64,000 nucleotides of DNA from CAYVHB01 sp964450865 (GCA_964450865.1 CAYVHB010000011.1:1-64000); one strand, 5' to 3'. Positions 34,274 to 42,712 are shown, numbered from the stretch's first letter. A program made the numbers and translations. Notes: generated from the sequence alone by a model not told the origin.

Positions 34274-34312
34274 TCAGAAAAGCATATCAGAAAAGCATGT
34301 CAGAAAAGCATG
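34274..34312. repeat. 13-bp tandem repeat, three copies
   Basis: TCAGAAAAGCATA, TCAGAAAAGCATG and TCAGAAAAGCATG follow without gaps in the leader of the polyol dehydrogenase message. The role is unknown; the array is one of many short tandem duplications in the window. Confidence 0.88.
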
Positions 34313-34364
34313 ATGAAACAGCAAATCAGAACAGAAGCGAATCGTTCGTAACATGGGAGGATCT

Positions 34365-35402
34365 ATGAAAAACACAGCTGCCCTCTTAACCGGCCTTGAG
34401 AAAATGGCTTTTGCCGAAGTTCCGGTTCCGGAAATCAATTCAGACGAAGTACTGGTCAAAATGGAAGCCGTCGGTATCTGCGGCTCAGACCTGCACTACT
34501 ATTCCCACGGCCGGATCGGCAATTTCGTGGTTGAATTCCCTTACATTCTGGGCCATGAATGCGCTGGAACCATCGTTTCAGTCGGTGCGGACGTCAAGCA
34601 TCTCCAGGTTGGCGACCGGGTCGCGCTCGAGCCGGGCGTACCCTGCGGTCATTGCGAATTCTGCCTGGGCGGCCAGTATAATCTCTGTCCGGATGTTCAG
34701 TTCCTGGCGACCCCGCCGTATCTGGGCTGCCTGATGAACTATGTCAAGCATAAAGCCAGCTTCGCATTCAAACTGCCCGACAATGTTTCATCGGTTGAAG
34801 GCGCCCTGGTTGAGCCCCTGGCCATCGGCATCAACGCGGCTTTAACTGGCGGGATCCGTCTGGGCGACAGCGTCGTCGTTTTCGGAGCCGGCTGTATCGG
34901 CCTCGTCTCATTGCTGGCAGCCAAGGCAGCCGGTGCGACCCAGGTCATTGTGGTTGATGTCATCGACAAGCGCCTCGCTGTAGCCACCGGAATGGGTGCG
35001 ATTACACTGAATGCCAAAAACGTTGACGTGCTGGCCGAAGTCAGCCGCCTGACTGGCGGCAAGGGCGCCCGCGTAGTCATTGACTGCGCCGGTACGAATA
35101 CGACCATCGGCCAGACTGTCCATGTTGCCAAGGCTGGCGGTACCATTGTCTGGGTTGGCCTGGCTACGGATACGGTCAATGGGCTGCAGATTGGCCCGGT
35201 CAGTACCAAGGAATTGACGATCAAGTCGATTTTCCGTTATAAAAACCTGTATCCGATCACCATCGCGGCGATTGCCGACGGCAAGATTGATATCAGCGGC
35301 ATTATTTCGGATACCTATAAATTCGAGGATACGCCGCGGGCCTATGCCGAGACATTGGCCAATGCCCAGAACATCGTTAAGAGCGTTATTGTTTTTGACT
35401 GA
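34365..35402 (+). CDS. Sorbitol/L-iditol 2-dehydrogenase-like zinc dehydrogenase
   Basis: This 345-residue enzyme has the polyol-dehydrogenase signature GICGSDLHYYSHGRIGNFV, with Cys39 and His64-Glu65 as catalytic zinc ligands. Cysteines 94, 97, 100 and 108 could bind a structural zinc. It oxidises C2 of a polyol (sorbitol, xylitol or similar) to a ketose with NAD. GGAGG lies 4-5 bases before ATG 34365. It is transcribed alone from a promoter nearly identical to that of the second ABC importer at 23.5 kb, so it is probably the cytoplasmic enzyme acting on that importer's substrate. Confidence 0.9.
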   Translation: MKNTAALLTGLEKMAFAEVPVPEINSDEVLVKMEAVGICGSDLHYYSHGRIGNFVVEFPYILGHECAGTIVSVGADVKHLQVGDRVALEPGVPCGHCEFCLGGQYNLCPDVQFLATPPYLGCLMNYVKHKASFAFKLPDNVSSVEGALVEPLAIGINAALTGGIRLGDSVVVFGAGCIGLVSLLAAKAAGATQVIVVDVIDKRLAVATGMGAITLNAKNVDVLAEVSRLTGGKGARVVIDCAGTNTTIGQTVHVAKAGGTIVWVGLATDTVNGLQIGPVSTKELTIKSIFRYKNLYPITIAAIADGKIDISGIISDTYKFEDTPRAYAETLANAQNIVKSVIVFD

Positions 35403-35512
35403 TCTGAACTGAGCCAGGCTGCTGCCGGAAGACCTTTGCCGGCCGCTTGAGCGGGTGCGGCTGCAGCTTTTCCACAATCAGGGCCGAGAGCCGGCCTATC
35501 ACAGGATGAACC

Positions 35513-35563
35513 AGCGCCGACGGTGACCCAAGGGATCGCCGTCGGCGCTGTTCTGTTTGCTTT
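35513..35563 (+). terminator. Terminator of the polyol dehydrogenase gene
   Basis: AGCGCCGACGG (35513-35523) pairs perfectly with CCGTCGGCGCT (35539-35549) and is followed by GTTCTGTTTGCTTT. It lies between the convergent dehydrogenase and iolE-like genes. Confidence 0.8.
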
Positions 35564-35607
35564 CAGGCCGGCTGCATGACCGGTCTTGCAGGCTGGTCCA
35601 GTATCAC

Positions 35608-36510
35608 TTACAGGCCGGTCATTTGCCGGACGTAAGCCCGGCCCATCTTTGCATAATCCAGCGGATTGGCGATATCCGGATCCTGCTCAGCCTCGACAAT
35701 CAGCCAGCCTTCGTAACCCTTCTCGTCGAGCAAGCGGAAGACCGCCGGGAAATCGACCATGCCTTCAGGATCGCCCGGAACGGTAAAGACGCCCAGTGGA
35801 ATCGCCCGCAGGAAGCTCTTGCGCTCGGACCGCACCTTTTTGAGCACCTCGCCGCGGACATTTTTCAGATGCACATGCCTGATGCGGTCATAGTGCCGGC
35901 TCAGGATATCGACCGGATCTTCGCCAGAGAAGGTCAGGTGACCGGTATCAAACAATAAATTGACATAGGCCGGGTCCGTCAGGGCCATCAGCTTGTCAAT
36001 TTCTGCCGTAGTCTGGACAGTGGTTGTCATGTGGTGATGATAAAGCAGGGCCATATCGTTTTCCACCGCGATCCGGCCGAGGGTATTCAGGCCGGCTGCC
36101 AGCTGCTGCCATTCCTTTTCGTCGGTGATCACGTACTTCTCATCGCAGGGGGTATTGAAGCAATGTTGGATCGAATGGCTCTGGTCCGAGACGACAACAT
36201 GGCGGGCACCGATTGCCTTGAGAAAATAGAGATGATCCTTGAAGAAACGGATGTCGTCCTCAAGCGGACGGGTATTCAGATAGGAACTGTACCAGGCTGT
36301 GACGGCCTGCAGGCCGCGACGGGCCAATTCGCGATTGAGGATTGCCGGGTCACGCGGGTACTGGCAGCCGATTTCCGTGCCCTGATAGCCGCTCAGGGCA
36401 ATTTCACTGATTGTCTGCTTGAATGAGTTATCGGCGCCCATATGCGGCATGTCATCCTCAGTCCAGGCGATCGGGGCAATGCCGATTTTGACTTTGTCCG
36501 GATTAAACAT
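35608..36510 (-). CDS. iolE: IolE-like myo-inosose-2 dehydratase / sugar isomerase
   Basis: This 300-residue TIM-barrel protein carries the IolE family opening KIGIAPIAWTEDDMPHMG and segments GTEIGCQYPRDP, FDTGHLTFSGEDP, HVHLKN and LIVEAEQDP, which hold the metal-binding residues. IolE dehydrates 2-keto-myo-inositol in inositol breakdown. GGAGG precedes ATG 36510 by 6 bases. No other iol gene adjoins it, though a Gfo/Idh dehydrogenase of the inositol-dehydrogenase family lies at 9431. It is followed upstream by a Na+/solute symporter on the same strand, so the pair may import and process a cyclitol. Confidence 0.78.
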   Translation of the reverse strand: MFNPDKVKIGIAPIAWTEDDMPHMGADNSFKQTISEIALSGYQGTEIGCQYPRDPAILNRELARRGLQAVTAWYSSYLNTRPLEDDIRFFKDHLYFLKAIGARHVVVSDQSHSIQHCFNTPCDEKYVITDEKEWQQLAAGLNTLGRIAVENDMALLYHHHMTTTVQTTAEIDKLMALTDPAYVNLLFDTGHLTFSGEDPVDILSRHYDRIRHVHLKNVRGEVLKKVRSERKSFLRAIPLGVFTVPGDPEGMVDFPAVFRLLDEKGYEGWLIVEAEQDPDIANPLDYAKMGRAYVRQMTGL

Positions 36511-36539
36511 CAGAAACCTCCATGTAAGGGGTGTTGCTG

Positions 36540-36560
36540 ACCTGGTGCCGGGCACCAGGT
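36540..36560. terminator. 10-bp stem-loop between symporter and iolE-like gene
   Basis: ACCTGGTGCC pairs with GGCACCAGGT around a one-base loop, as a near-perfect 21-base palindrome. No T-run follows on the minus strand. It could be an intra-operon processing or attenuation signal. Confidence 0.4.
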
Positions 36561-36577
36561 CGATCCAGGCGGGTCTT

Positions 36578-36649
36578 TGCCGGTGTCATTGATGCCGGCG
36601 GGCCGGAGTCTGTTCATCCATGCCGGTGTCATTGATGCCGGCGGGCCGG
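36578..36649. repeat. 29-bp direct repeat, two copies
   Basis: A 29-base unit beginning TGCCGGTGTCATTGATGCCG occurs at 36578-36606 and again, identical, at 36621-36649, ending against the symporter stop codon. The 43-base period suggests a tandem duplication in which part has diverged. Confidence 0.85.
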
Positions 36650-38188
36650 TCAGTCGGCCAGGCTGTGCCGGGCGTGTACCAGGACAGGTTCATCATAGCA
36701 GGCGAACATCTCGTCGACCAGCTTGCGTGATGGGGCCGGGGTTACCAGGCTGACCAGCGGCACGATGACCAGGCCAGTCAGCATAGCCATGGCCCCGCAG
36801 TTGATTGGCGACTGCAGCCAGGCCGGGAAGGCGCTCTTGAAGAACATATTGGTAATCATGATGCCCGTGCCAAAGACAAAGCTGACCCAGACCGCGGCCT
36901 TTGATGTCCGCTTCCAGTACAGGCCGTATAGGAACGGCGCCAGGAATGAGCCGGCCAGCGCTCCCCAGGAGAGTCCCATCAGCTGGGCGATGAAAGTGAC
37001 GTTCTGTTTATACTGGATCACCGCAATAACGGCAGAAATCGCGATAAAGACAACAATCAGCAGGCGCATGGTGCTCAGCTGTGCCTTCTCGCTCATTTTC
37101 CTGGCCAGATGATCCTTGATCAGGTCGAGCGTCAACGTCGAGCTGGAGGTCAGAACCAGGGCGGACAACGTGGACATGGAGGCTGACAGGACAAGAATGA
37201 CCACGACTCCGATCAGCACCGAAGGCAGGTCCTTCAGCATAGTCGGGATGATAGAGTCATAACCGTTGGCCTTGACGTCGACAACGCCCGAGTACAGCCG
37301 CCCGAATCCGCCAAGGAAATAGCAGCCGCCGGCAATGATCATGGCAAACAGAGTCGAGATGATGGTCCCTTTGCTGATCGCCTTCTCATCCTTGATGGCG
37401 TAAAATTTGCCGACCATCTGCGGCAGGCCCCAGGTGCCCAGCGAGGTCAGGACAATGACAAACAGCAGTGTCAACGGATCCGGACCGAAGAAAGACGCAA
37501 ATGCCCCGGGCAAGGTCGTGGCCTTGGGGTCGCTGACAGCTGCGAGTGAAGCGACGGCATTGAGAAGGCCACCGTTAACGCTCAGGATCGCGCCGATGAC
37601 GGCGACAATCCCGATCAGCATGATGATCCCCTGGATAAAGTCGTTGATCGCCGTTGCCATATAACCACCGGCCACCACATAGACGCCGGTCAGCACCGAC
37701 ATCAGGATGATCGCGACCGTATAATCCATGTTGAAGGCCATGCCAAACAACCGGGAAAGACCATTGTAAAGGGATGCCGTGTAAGGGATCAGGAAAACAA
37801 AAACGATGATCGCTGCACCGATTTTCAGGGCCGGGCTATTGTAACGTGAACCAAAAAACTCCGGCATCGTGGCACTGTGCAGCTTCTGGGTAATCAGCCG
37901 GGTTCGCCGTCCAAGGATAATCCACGGCAGGAGTGAACCGAGGATCGCATTGCCCATACCGATCCAGGCCGAGGCCAGGCCGAAGCGCCAGCCGAACTGG
38001 CCGGCGTAGCCGACGAAAATGACAGCTGAAAAATATGAGGTGCCATAGGCAAAAGCTGTGAGCCATGGCCCAACGTTGCGACCGCCAAGGACGAAGCCGC
38101 TGACGCTGCGCGCAAAACTGCGCGTATAGATGCCAACTCCAACCATGATGGCAAAGAAAACGACGAGCATACCGACTTTGATGATCAT
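36650..38188 (-). CDS. Sodium/solute symporter (SSS family)
   Basis: This 512-residue membrane protein has about 13 transmembrane segments and typical SSS features: SVSGFVLGGRNVGPWLTAFAYGTSYFSAVIFVGYAGQFGWRFG near the N-terminus (read as SGFVLGGRNVGPW, then YGTSYFSA) and LSASMSTLSALVLTSSSTLTLDL in helix 8. Such proteins co-transport a sugar, cyclitol, amino acid or similar solute with Na+. It is the first gene on a strand shared with the iolE-like gene, and a strong promoter lies at 38225-38253. Confidence 0.9.
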   Translation of the reverse strand: MIIKVGMLVVFFAIMVGVGIYTRSFARSVSGFVLGGRNVGPWLTAFAYGTSYFSAVIFVGYAGQFGWRFGLASAWIGMGNAILGSLLPWIILGRRTRLITQKLHSATMPEFFGSRYNSPALKIGAAIIVFVFLIPYTASLYNGLSRLFGMAFNMDYTVAIILMSVLTGVYVVAGGYMATAINDFIQGIIMLIGIVAVIGAILSVNGGLLNAVASLAAVSDPKATTLPGAFASFFGPDPLTLLFVIVLTSLGTWGLPQMVGKFYAIKDEKAISKGTIISTLFAMIIAGGCYFLGGFGRLYSGVVDVKANGYDSIIPTMLKDLPSVLIGVVVILVLSASMSTLSALVLTSSSTLTLDLIKDHLARKMSEKAQLSTMRLLIVVFIAISAVIAVIQYKQNVTFIAQLMGLSWGALAGSFLAPFLYGLYWKRTSKAAVWVSFVFGTGIMITNMFFKSAFPAWLQSPINCGAMAMLTGLVIVPLVSLVTPAPSRKLVDEMFACYDEPVLVHARHSLAD

Positions 38189-38224
38189 TGCGAGCCTCCT
38201 GCTTTGGGATCATTGAATAGAGCA

Positions 38225-38253
38225 AGTCTACCGATTTCGTCCGGATCTGTCAA
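38225..38253 (-). promoter_or_regulatory. Promoter of the symporter gene
   Basis: On the minus strand TTGACA (38248-38253) and TAGACT (38225-38230) are 17 bases apart, about 35 bases upstream of the start codon at 38188. Confidence 0.75.
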
Positions 38254-38535
38254 TTTTGACAATGCACCGGTGACTGGAGCAGTCGGTGAACTTATAACAG
38301 CTTCAATGATTGATCATTTGCTCGCGCCGGATCGGTTTCCTGCCTCTTTGCCCTCAACTGGAGCACTTGACGCTGCAACCGCCCGATGATAATCTGGAAA
38401 ATAATGGGCATATGACCGGTTCGGCCGCTATCACATGATCAGCCATTCGAGGTACATGGTAAAGGCCTATCATTGGGGCCAGCAGGGCGAACGAGGTATC
38501 TATTGTCGGCAAACAAGGAATTTGAGGTGGATTAT
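38254..38535. other. Divergent spacer before the C_GCAxxG gene
   Basis: No gene is seen here. The only notable site is GAGGTGG about 8 bases before ATG 38536. I found no clear plus-strand promoter. Confidence 0.4.
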
Positions 38536-39057
38536 ATGGGAAGTCAAGATAAAAGTCATGGTGGGAGTCATGACGAAAATCATGATATGGACTATGCCCT
38601 GAATCAGGGTGTCAGTCATGGCGATCGAGCTGAGGCCTTGTTCAAATCCGGATGTAATTGTGCCCAGTCTGTTACAGGTGCGTTTGACGGGGAGACTGGC
38701 ATTGATTTTGCAACGGCCATGCGCCTGGCCTCATCATTTGGTGGCGGTATGGGGCGTCTGCGCGAAGTATGTGGCGCCCTGACCGGGCTTTTCATGGTCG
38801 TTGGCCTGCAAAGAGGATACACCCAGCCTAATGACCAGGATGCCAGGACAGCCCATTATCAGCTGGTCCAGGACCTGGCCGCACAATTCAGGGCCCGGTT
38901 CGGCTCGATCCTCTGCCGGGATCTGCTGCAACTTGACGAGCCAATCAGCGATCCAGCGCCAGAACTGCGCACTGCAGACTACTATCGCCGCCGCCCCTGT
39001 GCCGAATATGTGCGATTTGCGGCAAGTCTGCTGGAGCAGGAGAGCAAAGCGCCATGA
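38536..39057 (+). CDS. C_GCAxxG_C_C family redox-type protein
   Basis: This 173-residue protein belongs to the C_GCAxxG_C_C family, whose conserved cysteines are visible: SGCNCAQSV, EVCGALTGL, LCRDLL and RPCAEYV. Family members occur mostly in anaerobes and are thought to bind an iron-sulfur cluster or other metal; the role is unknown. The first 30 residues are His/Asp/Gly-rich (SHGGSHDENHD), which could bind metal but is not part of the family domain. GAGG precedes ATG 38536. It is convergent with the arsenic operon. Confidence 0.85.
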   Translation: MGSQDKSHGGSHDENHDMDYALNQGVSHGDRAEALFKSGCNCAQSVTGAFDGETGIDFATAMRLASSFGGGMGRLREVCGALTGLFMVVGLQRGYTQPNDQDARTAHYQLVQDLAAQFRARFGSILCRDLLQLDEPISDPAPELRTADYYRRRPCAEYVRFAASLLEQESKAP

Positions 39058-39097
39058 TTATGACGATGCAGTTAGGCACAGGATCATCAATCGTGCG

Positions 39098-39340
39098 TCA
39101 CGCCTCGTCGGCGATCATTTGCTTGATTTCCTTGACCGACGGGACGCGGCCCGTCACCTTGATTTTGCCATTGACCAGCAACCCCGGCGTACGCATGATC
39201 CCGGTTGCCACGATCTCGTCCATCTCCGTGACGTAGATAATGCTGGCATCCGCATTCAGTTCTTTGACAGCCGCTTGCGTCCGCTGGAGCAAGTTTTTGC
39301 AATTCGTACAGCCAGGACCGACAACTTTAATTTCCATTTT
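39098..39340 (-). CDS. Small thioredoxin-like protein (arsenic operon)
   Basis: This 80-residue thioredoxin-fold protein has the N-terminal MEIKVVGPGCTNC with the active CTNC pair at residues 10-13 and the cis-Pro segment MRTPGLLVNG. Members of this small redox-disulfide family frequently accompany arsenic and permease genes. I chose ATG 39340 (AAGGAG 9 bases upstream), the normal family start; ATG 39346 and 39355 are possible. It is the last gene of the arsenic operon, 18 bases after acr3, and probably reduces a cysteine pair in one of the other products. Confidence 0.85.
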   Translation of the reverse strand, partial: KMEIKVVGPGCTNCKNLLQRTQAAVKELNADASIIYVTEMDEIVATGIMRTPGLLVNGKIKVTGRVPSVKEIKQMIADEA

Positions 39341-39358
39341 CATTTTCTCCTTCATTTA

Positions 39359-40432
39359 TTACATTGTTCCGGTCATATCAACCTTCGGGAACCAATGGGT
39401 AGTCTTGTTGGCAATTTTAACCAGCGTCAGCATGACCGGCACTTCAACCAGGACGCCGACAATAGTAGCCAGGGCGACCGGTGATGTCGGGCCGAAAAGC
39501 GAAATCGCCACGGCGACAGCCAGTTCAAAGAAATTGGAGGCGCCGATCATGCCGGCCGGCGCTGCGATCGAGTGGTCAAGCTTCAGCCATTTGCTGGCTA
39601 AATAGGCAATGAAAAAGATCAGGAAGGTCTGGATGGTCAGCGGGATGGCAATCAGCAGGATATGCAGGGGATTACCGAGGATGACATCACCCTGGAAGGA
39701 AAAGATGATAACCAGGGTTAGCAGCAGTCCGCCAATTGTGACATCGTTAAACCTGGGGATGAAGGAATCGTTAAAGTAGGCAAGGCCCTTGCGGGTGATC
39801 ACGCGGTGGCGGGTCAAGGCTCCGCCAGCCAGCGGAATGACGACAAAAAGCACGACAGAAAGCAGCAAAGTCGTCCAGGGAATCGTGATCCCGCTGATGC
39901 CAAGCAGAAGCGCCACGATTGGCGTAAAGGCAATCAGGATGATCAGGTCATTGGTAGCCACTTGGACGACCGTATAAGCGGCATTCCCCCTGGTCAGGTA
40001 ACTCCAGACGAATACCATTGCCGTGCAGGGAGCCGCACCGAGCAGGATGGCCCCGGCCAGGTAATCCCTGGCCAGCTCGGGTGAGATCAGCGGCCTGAAT
40101 ACCAGATAGAAAAAGAACCAGGCGATTGCATACATGGCAAACGGCTTGATCAGCCAGTTTGTTACCCAGGTCACGAAAAGTCCCCTGGGATTCTTGCCAA
40201 TGTAGCGGATGCTGGCAAAGTCAACCTTCATCATCATGGGATAGATCATCAGCCAGATCAGGATAGCAATCGGAATTGAAACCTGGGCATATTCAAAACG
40301 GCCCAGAAATGCCGGGACGGCCGGCAGGAAGCGTCCAATCAGGATACCGGCGATCATGCAGAGACCGACCCAGATGGTCAGGTATTTCTCAAAAAAGCTG
40401 ATGCCTGAATTGGCTTGAGCTGGTTTTTTCAT
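39359..40432 (-). CDS. acr3: Arsenite efflux permease Acr3
   Basis: This 357-residue protein has 10 predicted membrane segments and the Acr3 hallmark GAAPCTAMVFVWSYL, with the conserved cysteine needed for arsenite transport, and later APAGMIGASNFFELAVA. It exports arsenite from the cytoplasm using the membrane potential. GGAG precedes ATG 40432 by 6 bases. It is the fourth gene of the operon arsR, ArsP-type permease, DUF2703, acr3, thioredoxin. Confidence 0.93.
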   Translation of the reverse strand: MKKPAQANSGISFFEKYLTIWVGLCMIAGILIGRFLPAVPAFLGRFEYAQVSIPIAILIWLMIYPMMMKVDFASIRYIGKNPRGLFVTWVTNWLIKPFAMYAIAWFFFYLVFRPLISPELARDYLAGAILLGAAPCTAMVFVWSYLTRGNAAYTVVQVATNDLIILIAFTPIVALLLGISGITIPWTTLLLSVVLFVVIPLAGGALTRHRVITRKGLAYFNDSFIPRFNDVTIGGLLLTLVIIFSFQGDVILGNPLHILLIAIPLTIQTFLIFFIAYLASKWLKLDHSIAAPAGMIGASNFFELAVAVAISLFGPTSPVALATIVGVLVEVPVMLTLVKIANKTTHWFPKVDMTGTM

Positions 40433-40445
40433 AACAGTCTCCACT

Positions 40446-41117
40446 TTACGCGTCATCGCGTTGCCCGGAATAGCCTGTGCCATCCTTGCGGTACATCGCC
40501 GCATAGAAATGCTTCAGATTATCCGGCAGCACAAATGGTTCGGATTGCTGGGCTGGTTCAGCGTACTGGGCGGCCGTTCCCTGCGGCTGGCCATATACAG
40601 CGCGAAGAATCGCGTCCATGATCATGGCTTTCGGCGGCTGGGTGTAGTCAGCTCCCTGCCAGGTCCAGAGTCGGCAATCGACCGTGTCACCGCACAGGTC
40701 GCCACAAGATTCGCACTGGTTTTCCTTGACTTCGAGGGCGATATCGCGGCCGTCGATGCGGATGGTCGGCGAACTGACGAAGCGATATTGAATCGCCAGC
40801 GCTTCGCTGTTGACATTGACTTTGTTGACAACCACGCTGACGCCGGTGGCCTGCAGGATCTGGGCAACCTCGGCTACGGCCTGGTCGAGCGTGTCATCAG
40901 TGCCCTGACAGCGGGTGCAGACTTCGAGGTCCAGATAGAGAAAGTCGATTGTGAGCTTGCGAGATGCCGGCGAGCCGGCCTGGGTATCAGTTTGTGGATC
41001 GCAGCACGAGCCGGACCGCATCCCGTCCTGGGCTCGCGTCTGGCCTGACGAGGTCGCGTTTTCACCACAGCAGGCCGGTCCGGAGCAGCAAGTTTGATTT
41101 TTCTTCTTCAGCAGCAT
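40446..41117 (-). CDS. Cysteine-rich DUF2703-like protein (arsenic operon)
   Basis: This 223-residue soluble protein resembles the DUF2703 family. The core has a thioredoxin-like look: FLYLDLEVCTRCQGTDDTL (CxxC about 67-70) followed by beta/alpha elements and SSPTIRIDGRDI with a cis-Pro position. There is a second cysteine group, CESCGDLCGDTVDC. The N-terminus is unusually rich in Cys pairs (TCCSGPACC and GSCCDPQ), a likely arsenite- or metal-binding arm. It lies 13 bases upstream of acr3. A role in trapping or handing over As(III), like ArsD, is inference only. Confidence 0.75.
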   Translation of the reverse strand: MLLKKKNQTCCSGPACCGENATSSGQTRAQDGMRSGSCCDPQTDTQAGSPASRKLTIDFLYLDLEVCTRCQGTDDTLDQAVAEVAQILQATGVSVVVNKVNVNSEALAIQYRFVSSPTIRIDGRDIALEVKENQCESCGDLCGDTVDCRLWTWQGADYTQPPKAMIMDAILRAVYGQPQGTAAQYAEPAQQSEPFVLPDNLKHFYAAMYRKDGTGYSGQRDDA

Positions 41118-41170
41118 GAATGATCCTCCATCCGGGGTGTCTTATTTAAGCAGCTAATTGCAGCAGCCAT

Positions 41171-42190
41171 TTACAGCAGCAAATAGCTGAATGCGTTGAA
41201 AGAATAGCCGATGATCAGGATACCGGTCAGCACGATCGTGGCAAAAATCACGAGCAGGCGAGTTTTCACCACCTTTTTCAGCAGGATCATCGATGGCAAA
41301 GACAAGGCCGTGACGGCCATCATGAAAGCCAGGACAGTCCCGATGCCGACGCCCTTGCCAACCAGGGCTTCGGCGATTGGCAGCGTGCCGAAGATGTCAG
41401 CATACATCGGCGCGCCGGCCAGCGTGGCCAGCACCACCGAGAATGCGTTCTGTGCACCCAGGACGGCCGTGATGAACGCCTGCGGGATCCAATTATGGAT
41501 CAGCGCGCCGATGCCGACGCCCGCCAGGACATACAGCCAGACCTTGAGAATGATATCCCTGACCTGGTCACGGGCAAACAGCAGGCGGTCCCGGGTTGTC
41601 TGTTGCGGCAGGGCCGTATCACCGGCCGCCCGGGTTTTATACACATAGCTCTCGACGTATTTTTCCAGCTTGAGGCGGCTGATCAGTGAACCGCCGATGA
41701 CGGCCAGGATGAGGCCGACGATAACGTAGGCAATGGCGATTCGCCAGTTAAATATGCTGGCCAGCAGCAGAATGGATGCCAGGTCAACCAGCGGCGATGA
41801 GATCAGGAACGAGAAAGTGACCCCGATGGGCAGGCCGGCACTGGTGAAACCAATGAACAGCGGGATTGATGAACAAGAACAGAATGGGGTGATGGTGCCG
41901 AGCAAAGCACCCAGGATGTTGGCCCCAATACCGTTGAAACGGCCGAGAATGGCGCGGGTCCGCTCCGGCGGAAAAAAACTCTGGACATAAGAGATCGTAA
42001 AAATCAGGAAAGAGAGCAAGATGAAGATCTTGACCGTGTCATAGAGAAAGAAATGGATGCTGCCGCCTGTTCTCCCGGCAACGGACAATCCGAAGCCTTT
42101 TTCAACCAGCATGCGGAACAGGTCGGACAGCCAGTTCATTTTGAGCAGCTGGTCATTCATCCAGCGTAAAATCAAGACAATAAAATCCAT
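41171..42190 (-). CDS. ArsP/COG0701-type permease
   Basis: This 339-residue membrane protein has about 8 segments and the COG0701 motif TPFCSCSSIPLFIGFTSAGLP (about 102-122, written here as FCSCSS followed by PLFIGF). Relatives include ArsP, which exports trivalent organoarsenicals, and permeases found in many ars operons. The CSC motif is the probable metalloid-contact site. It is the second gene of the operon, 5 bases after arsR. With Acr3 the cell would have two different arsenic exporters. Confidence 0.85.
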   Translation of the reverse strand: MDFIVLILRWMNDQLLKMNWLSDLFRMLVEKGFGLSVAGRTGGSIHFFLYDTVKIFILLSFLIFTISYVQSFFPPERTRAILGRFNGIGANILGALLGTITPFCSCSSIPLFIGFTSAGLPIGVTFSFLISSPLVDLASILLLASIFNWRIAIAYVIVGLILAVIGGSLISRLKLEKYVESYVYKTRAAGDTALPQQTTRDRLLFARDQVRDIILKVWLYVLAGVGIGALIHNWIPQAFITAVLGAQNAFSVVLATLAGAPMYADIFGTLPIAEALVGKGVGIGTVLAFMMAVTALSLPSMILLKKVVKTRLLVIFATIVLTGILIIGYSFNAFSYLLL

Positions 42191-42195
42191 GGGGC

Positions 42196-42495
42196 TTACT
42201 TTCTGCAGACACAGTCAGCTTTGTTCTCGGTCACGTGATTGAGAAACGCCTTGACTGCGGCGAATAAATCCAGATCGAGTGAATAACGGGTCCAGGCACC
42301 CTCCTTGCGGGCTTTGACCAGGCCGCATTCGGTCAGGATTCTCATGTGGTATGACAGCGTCGGCTGGGTAATGTTGAACGCCTCCAGGATCTGGCAGGCA
42401 CAAAGCTCGTCGCAGGAAAGCATATCCACGATCCGGAGCCTGGTTTCGTCAGATAACGCTTTGAAAAGCAGCGCGGCGTCACTATAAGACAACAT
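42196..42495 (-). CDS. arsR: ArsR-family arsenic-responsive repressor
   Basis: This 99-residue winged-helix repressor has the As(III)-binding motif DELCACQILEAF (ELCxC, as in classical ArsR) just before the recognition helix TQPTLSYHMRILTECGLV. A C-terminal CVC adds a possible extra thiol site. ATG 42495 has AAGGTG 7 bases upstream. It is the first gene of the arsenic operon. The promoter upstream overlaps a 30-bp palindrome that is its likely operator, so arsenite would release repression. Confidence 0.92.
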   Translation of the reverse strand: MLSYSDAALLFKALSDETRLRIVDMLSCDELCACQILEAFNITQPTLSYHMRILTECGLVKARKEGAWTRYSLDLDLFAAVKAFLNHVTENKADCVCRK

Positions 42496-42569
42496 CGGGT
42501 CACCTTCTTTCATCTGAGGCCGGCCGTCTGCATGGGCCATGGTGGCAGACAGTCCGGCAAGTGCAAGAA

Positions 42570-42589
42570 ACATAGAGAAGTATCTATGT
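42570..42589. promoter_or_regulatory. 7-bp inverted repeat in the ars leader
   Basis: ACATAGA and TCTATGT flank six bases downstream of the ars promoter. It could be a second contact site for ArsR or a small RNA hairpin. Confidence 0.4.
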
Positions 42590-42590
42590 C

Positions 42591-42627
42591 ATCTTAGCAT
42601 TCATATAGACGATCGTCAATATGAATG
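42591..42627 (-). promoter_or_regulatory. ars promoter with ArsR operator
   Basis: On the minus strand TTGACG (42614-42619) and TAAGAT (42591-42596) are 17 bases apart. The 30-bp palindrome at 42598-42627 (arms CATTCATAT and ATATGAATG, centre ACGATCGT; 28 of 30 positions symmetric) covers the -35 box and spacer, the expected place for ArsR. Confidence 0.85.
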
Positions 42628-42631
42628 TCCG

Positions 42632-42666
42632 AAAAAAAGACACCGGGCCTGGCTGGCCGCGGTGTC
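42632..42666 (-). terminator. Terminator of the Mrp-NifX gene
   Basis: GACACCG (42639-42645) pairs with CGGTGTC (42660-42666), with inner GGCC/GGCC, and the minus strand continues with seven T. It isolates the Mrp-NifX message from the ars promoter just downstream. Confidence 0.85.
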
Positions 42667-42712
42667 GTCTGCGGGGGTCTGTCTGGAATCGAAAGGGTAT
42701 TCGGGCGGATTG

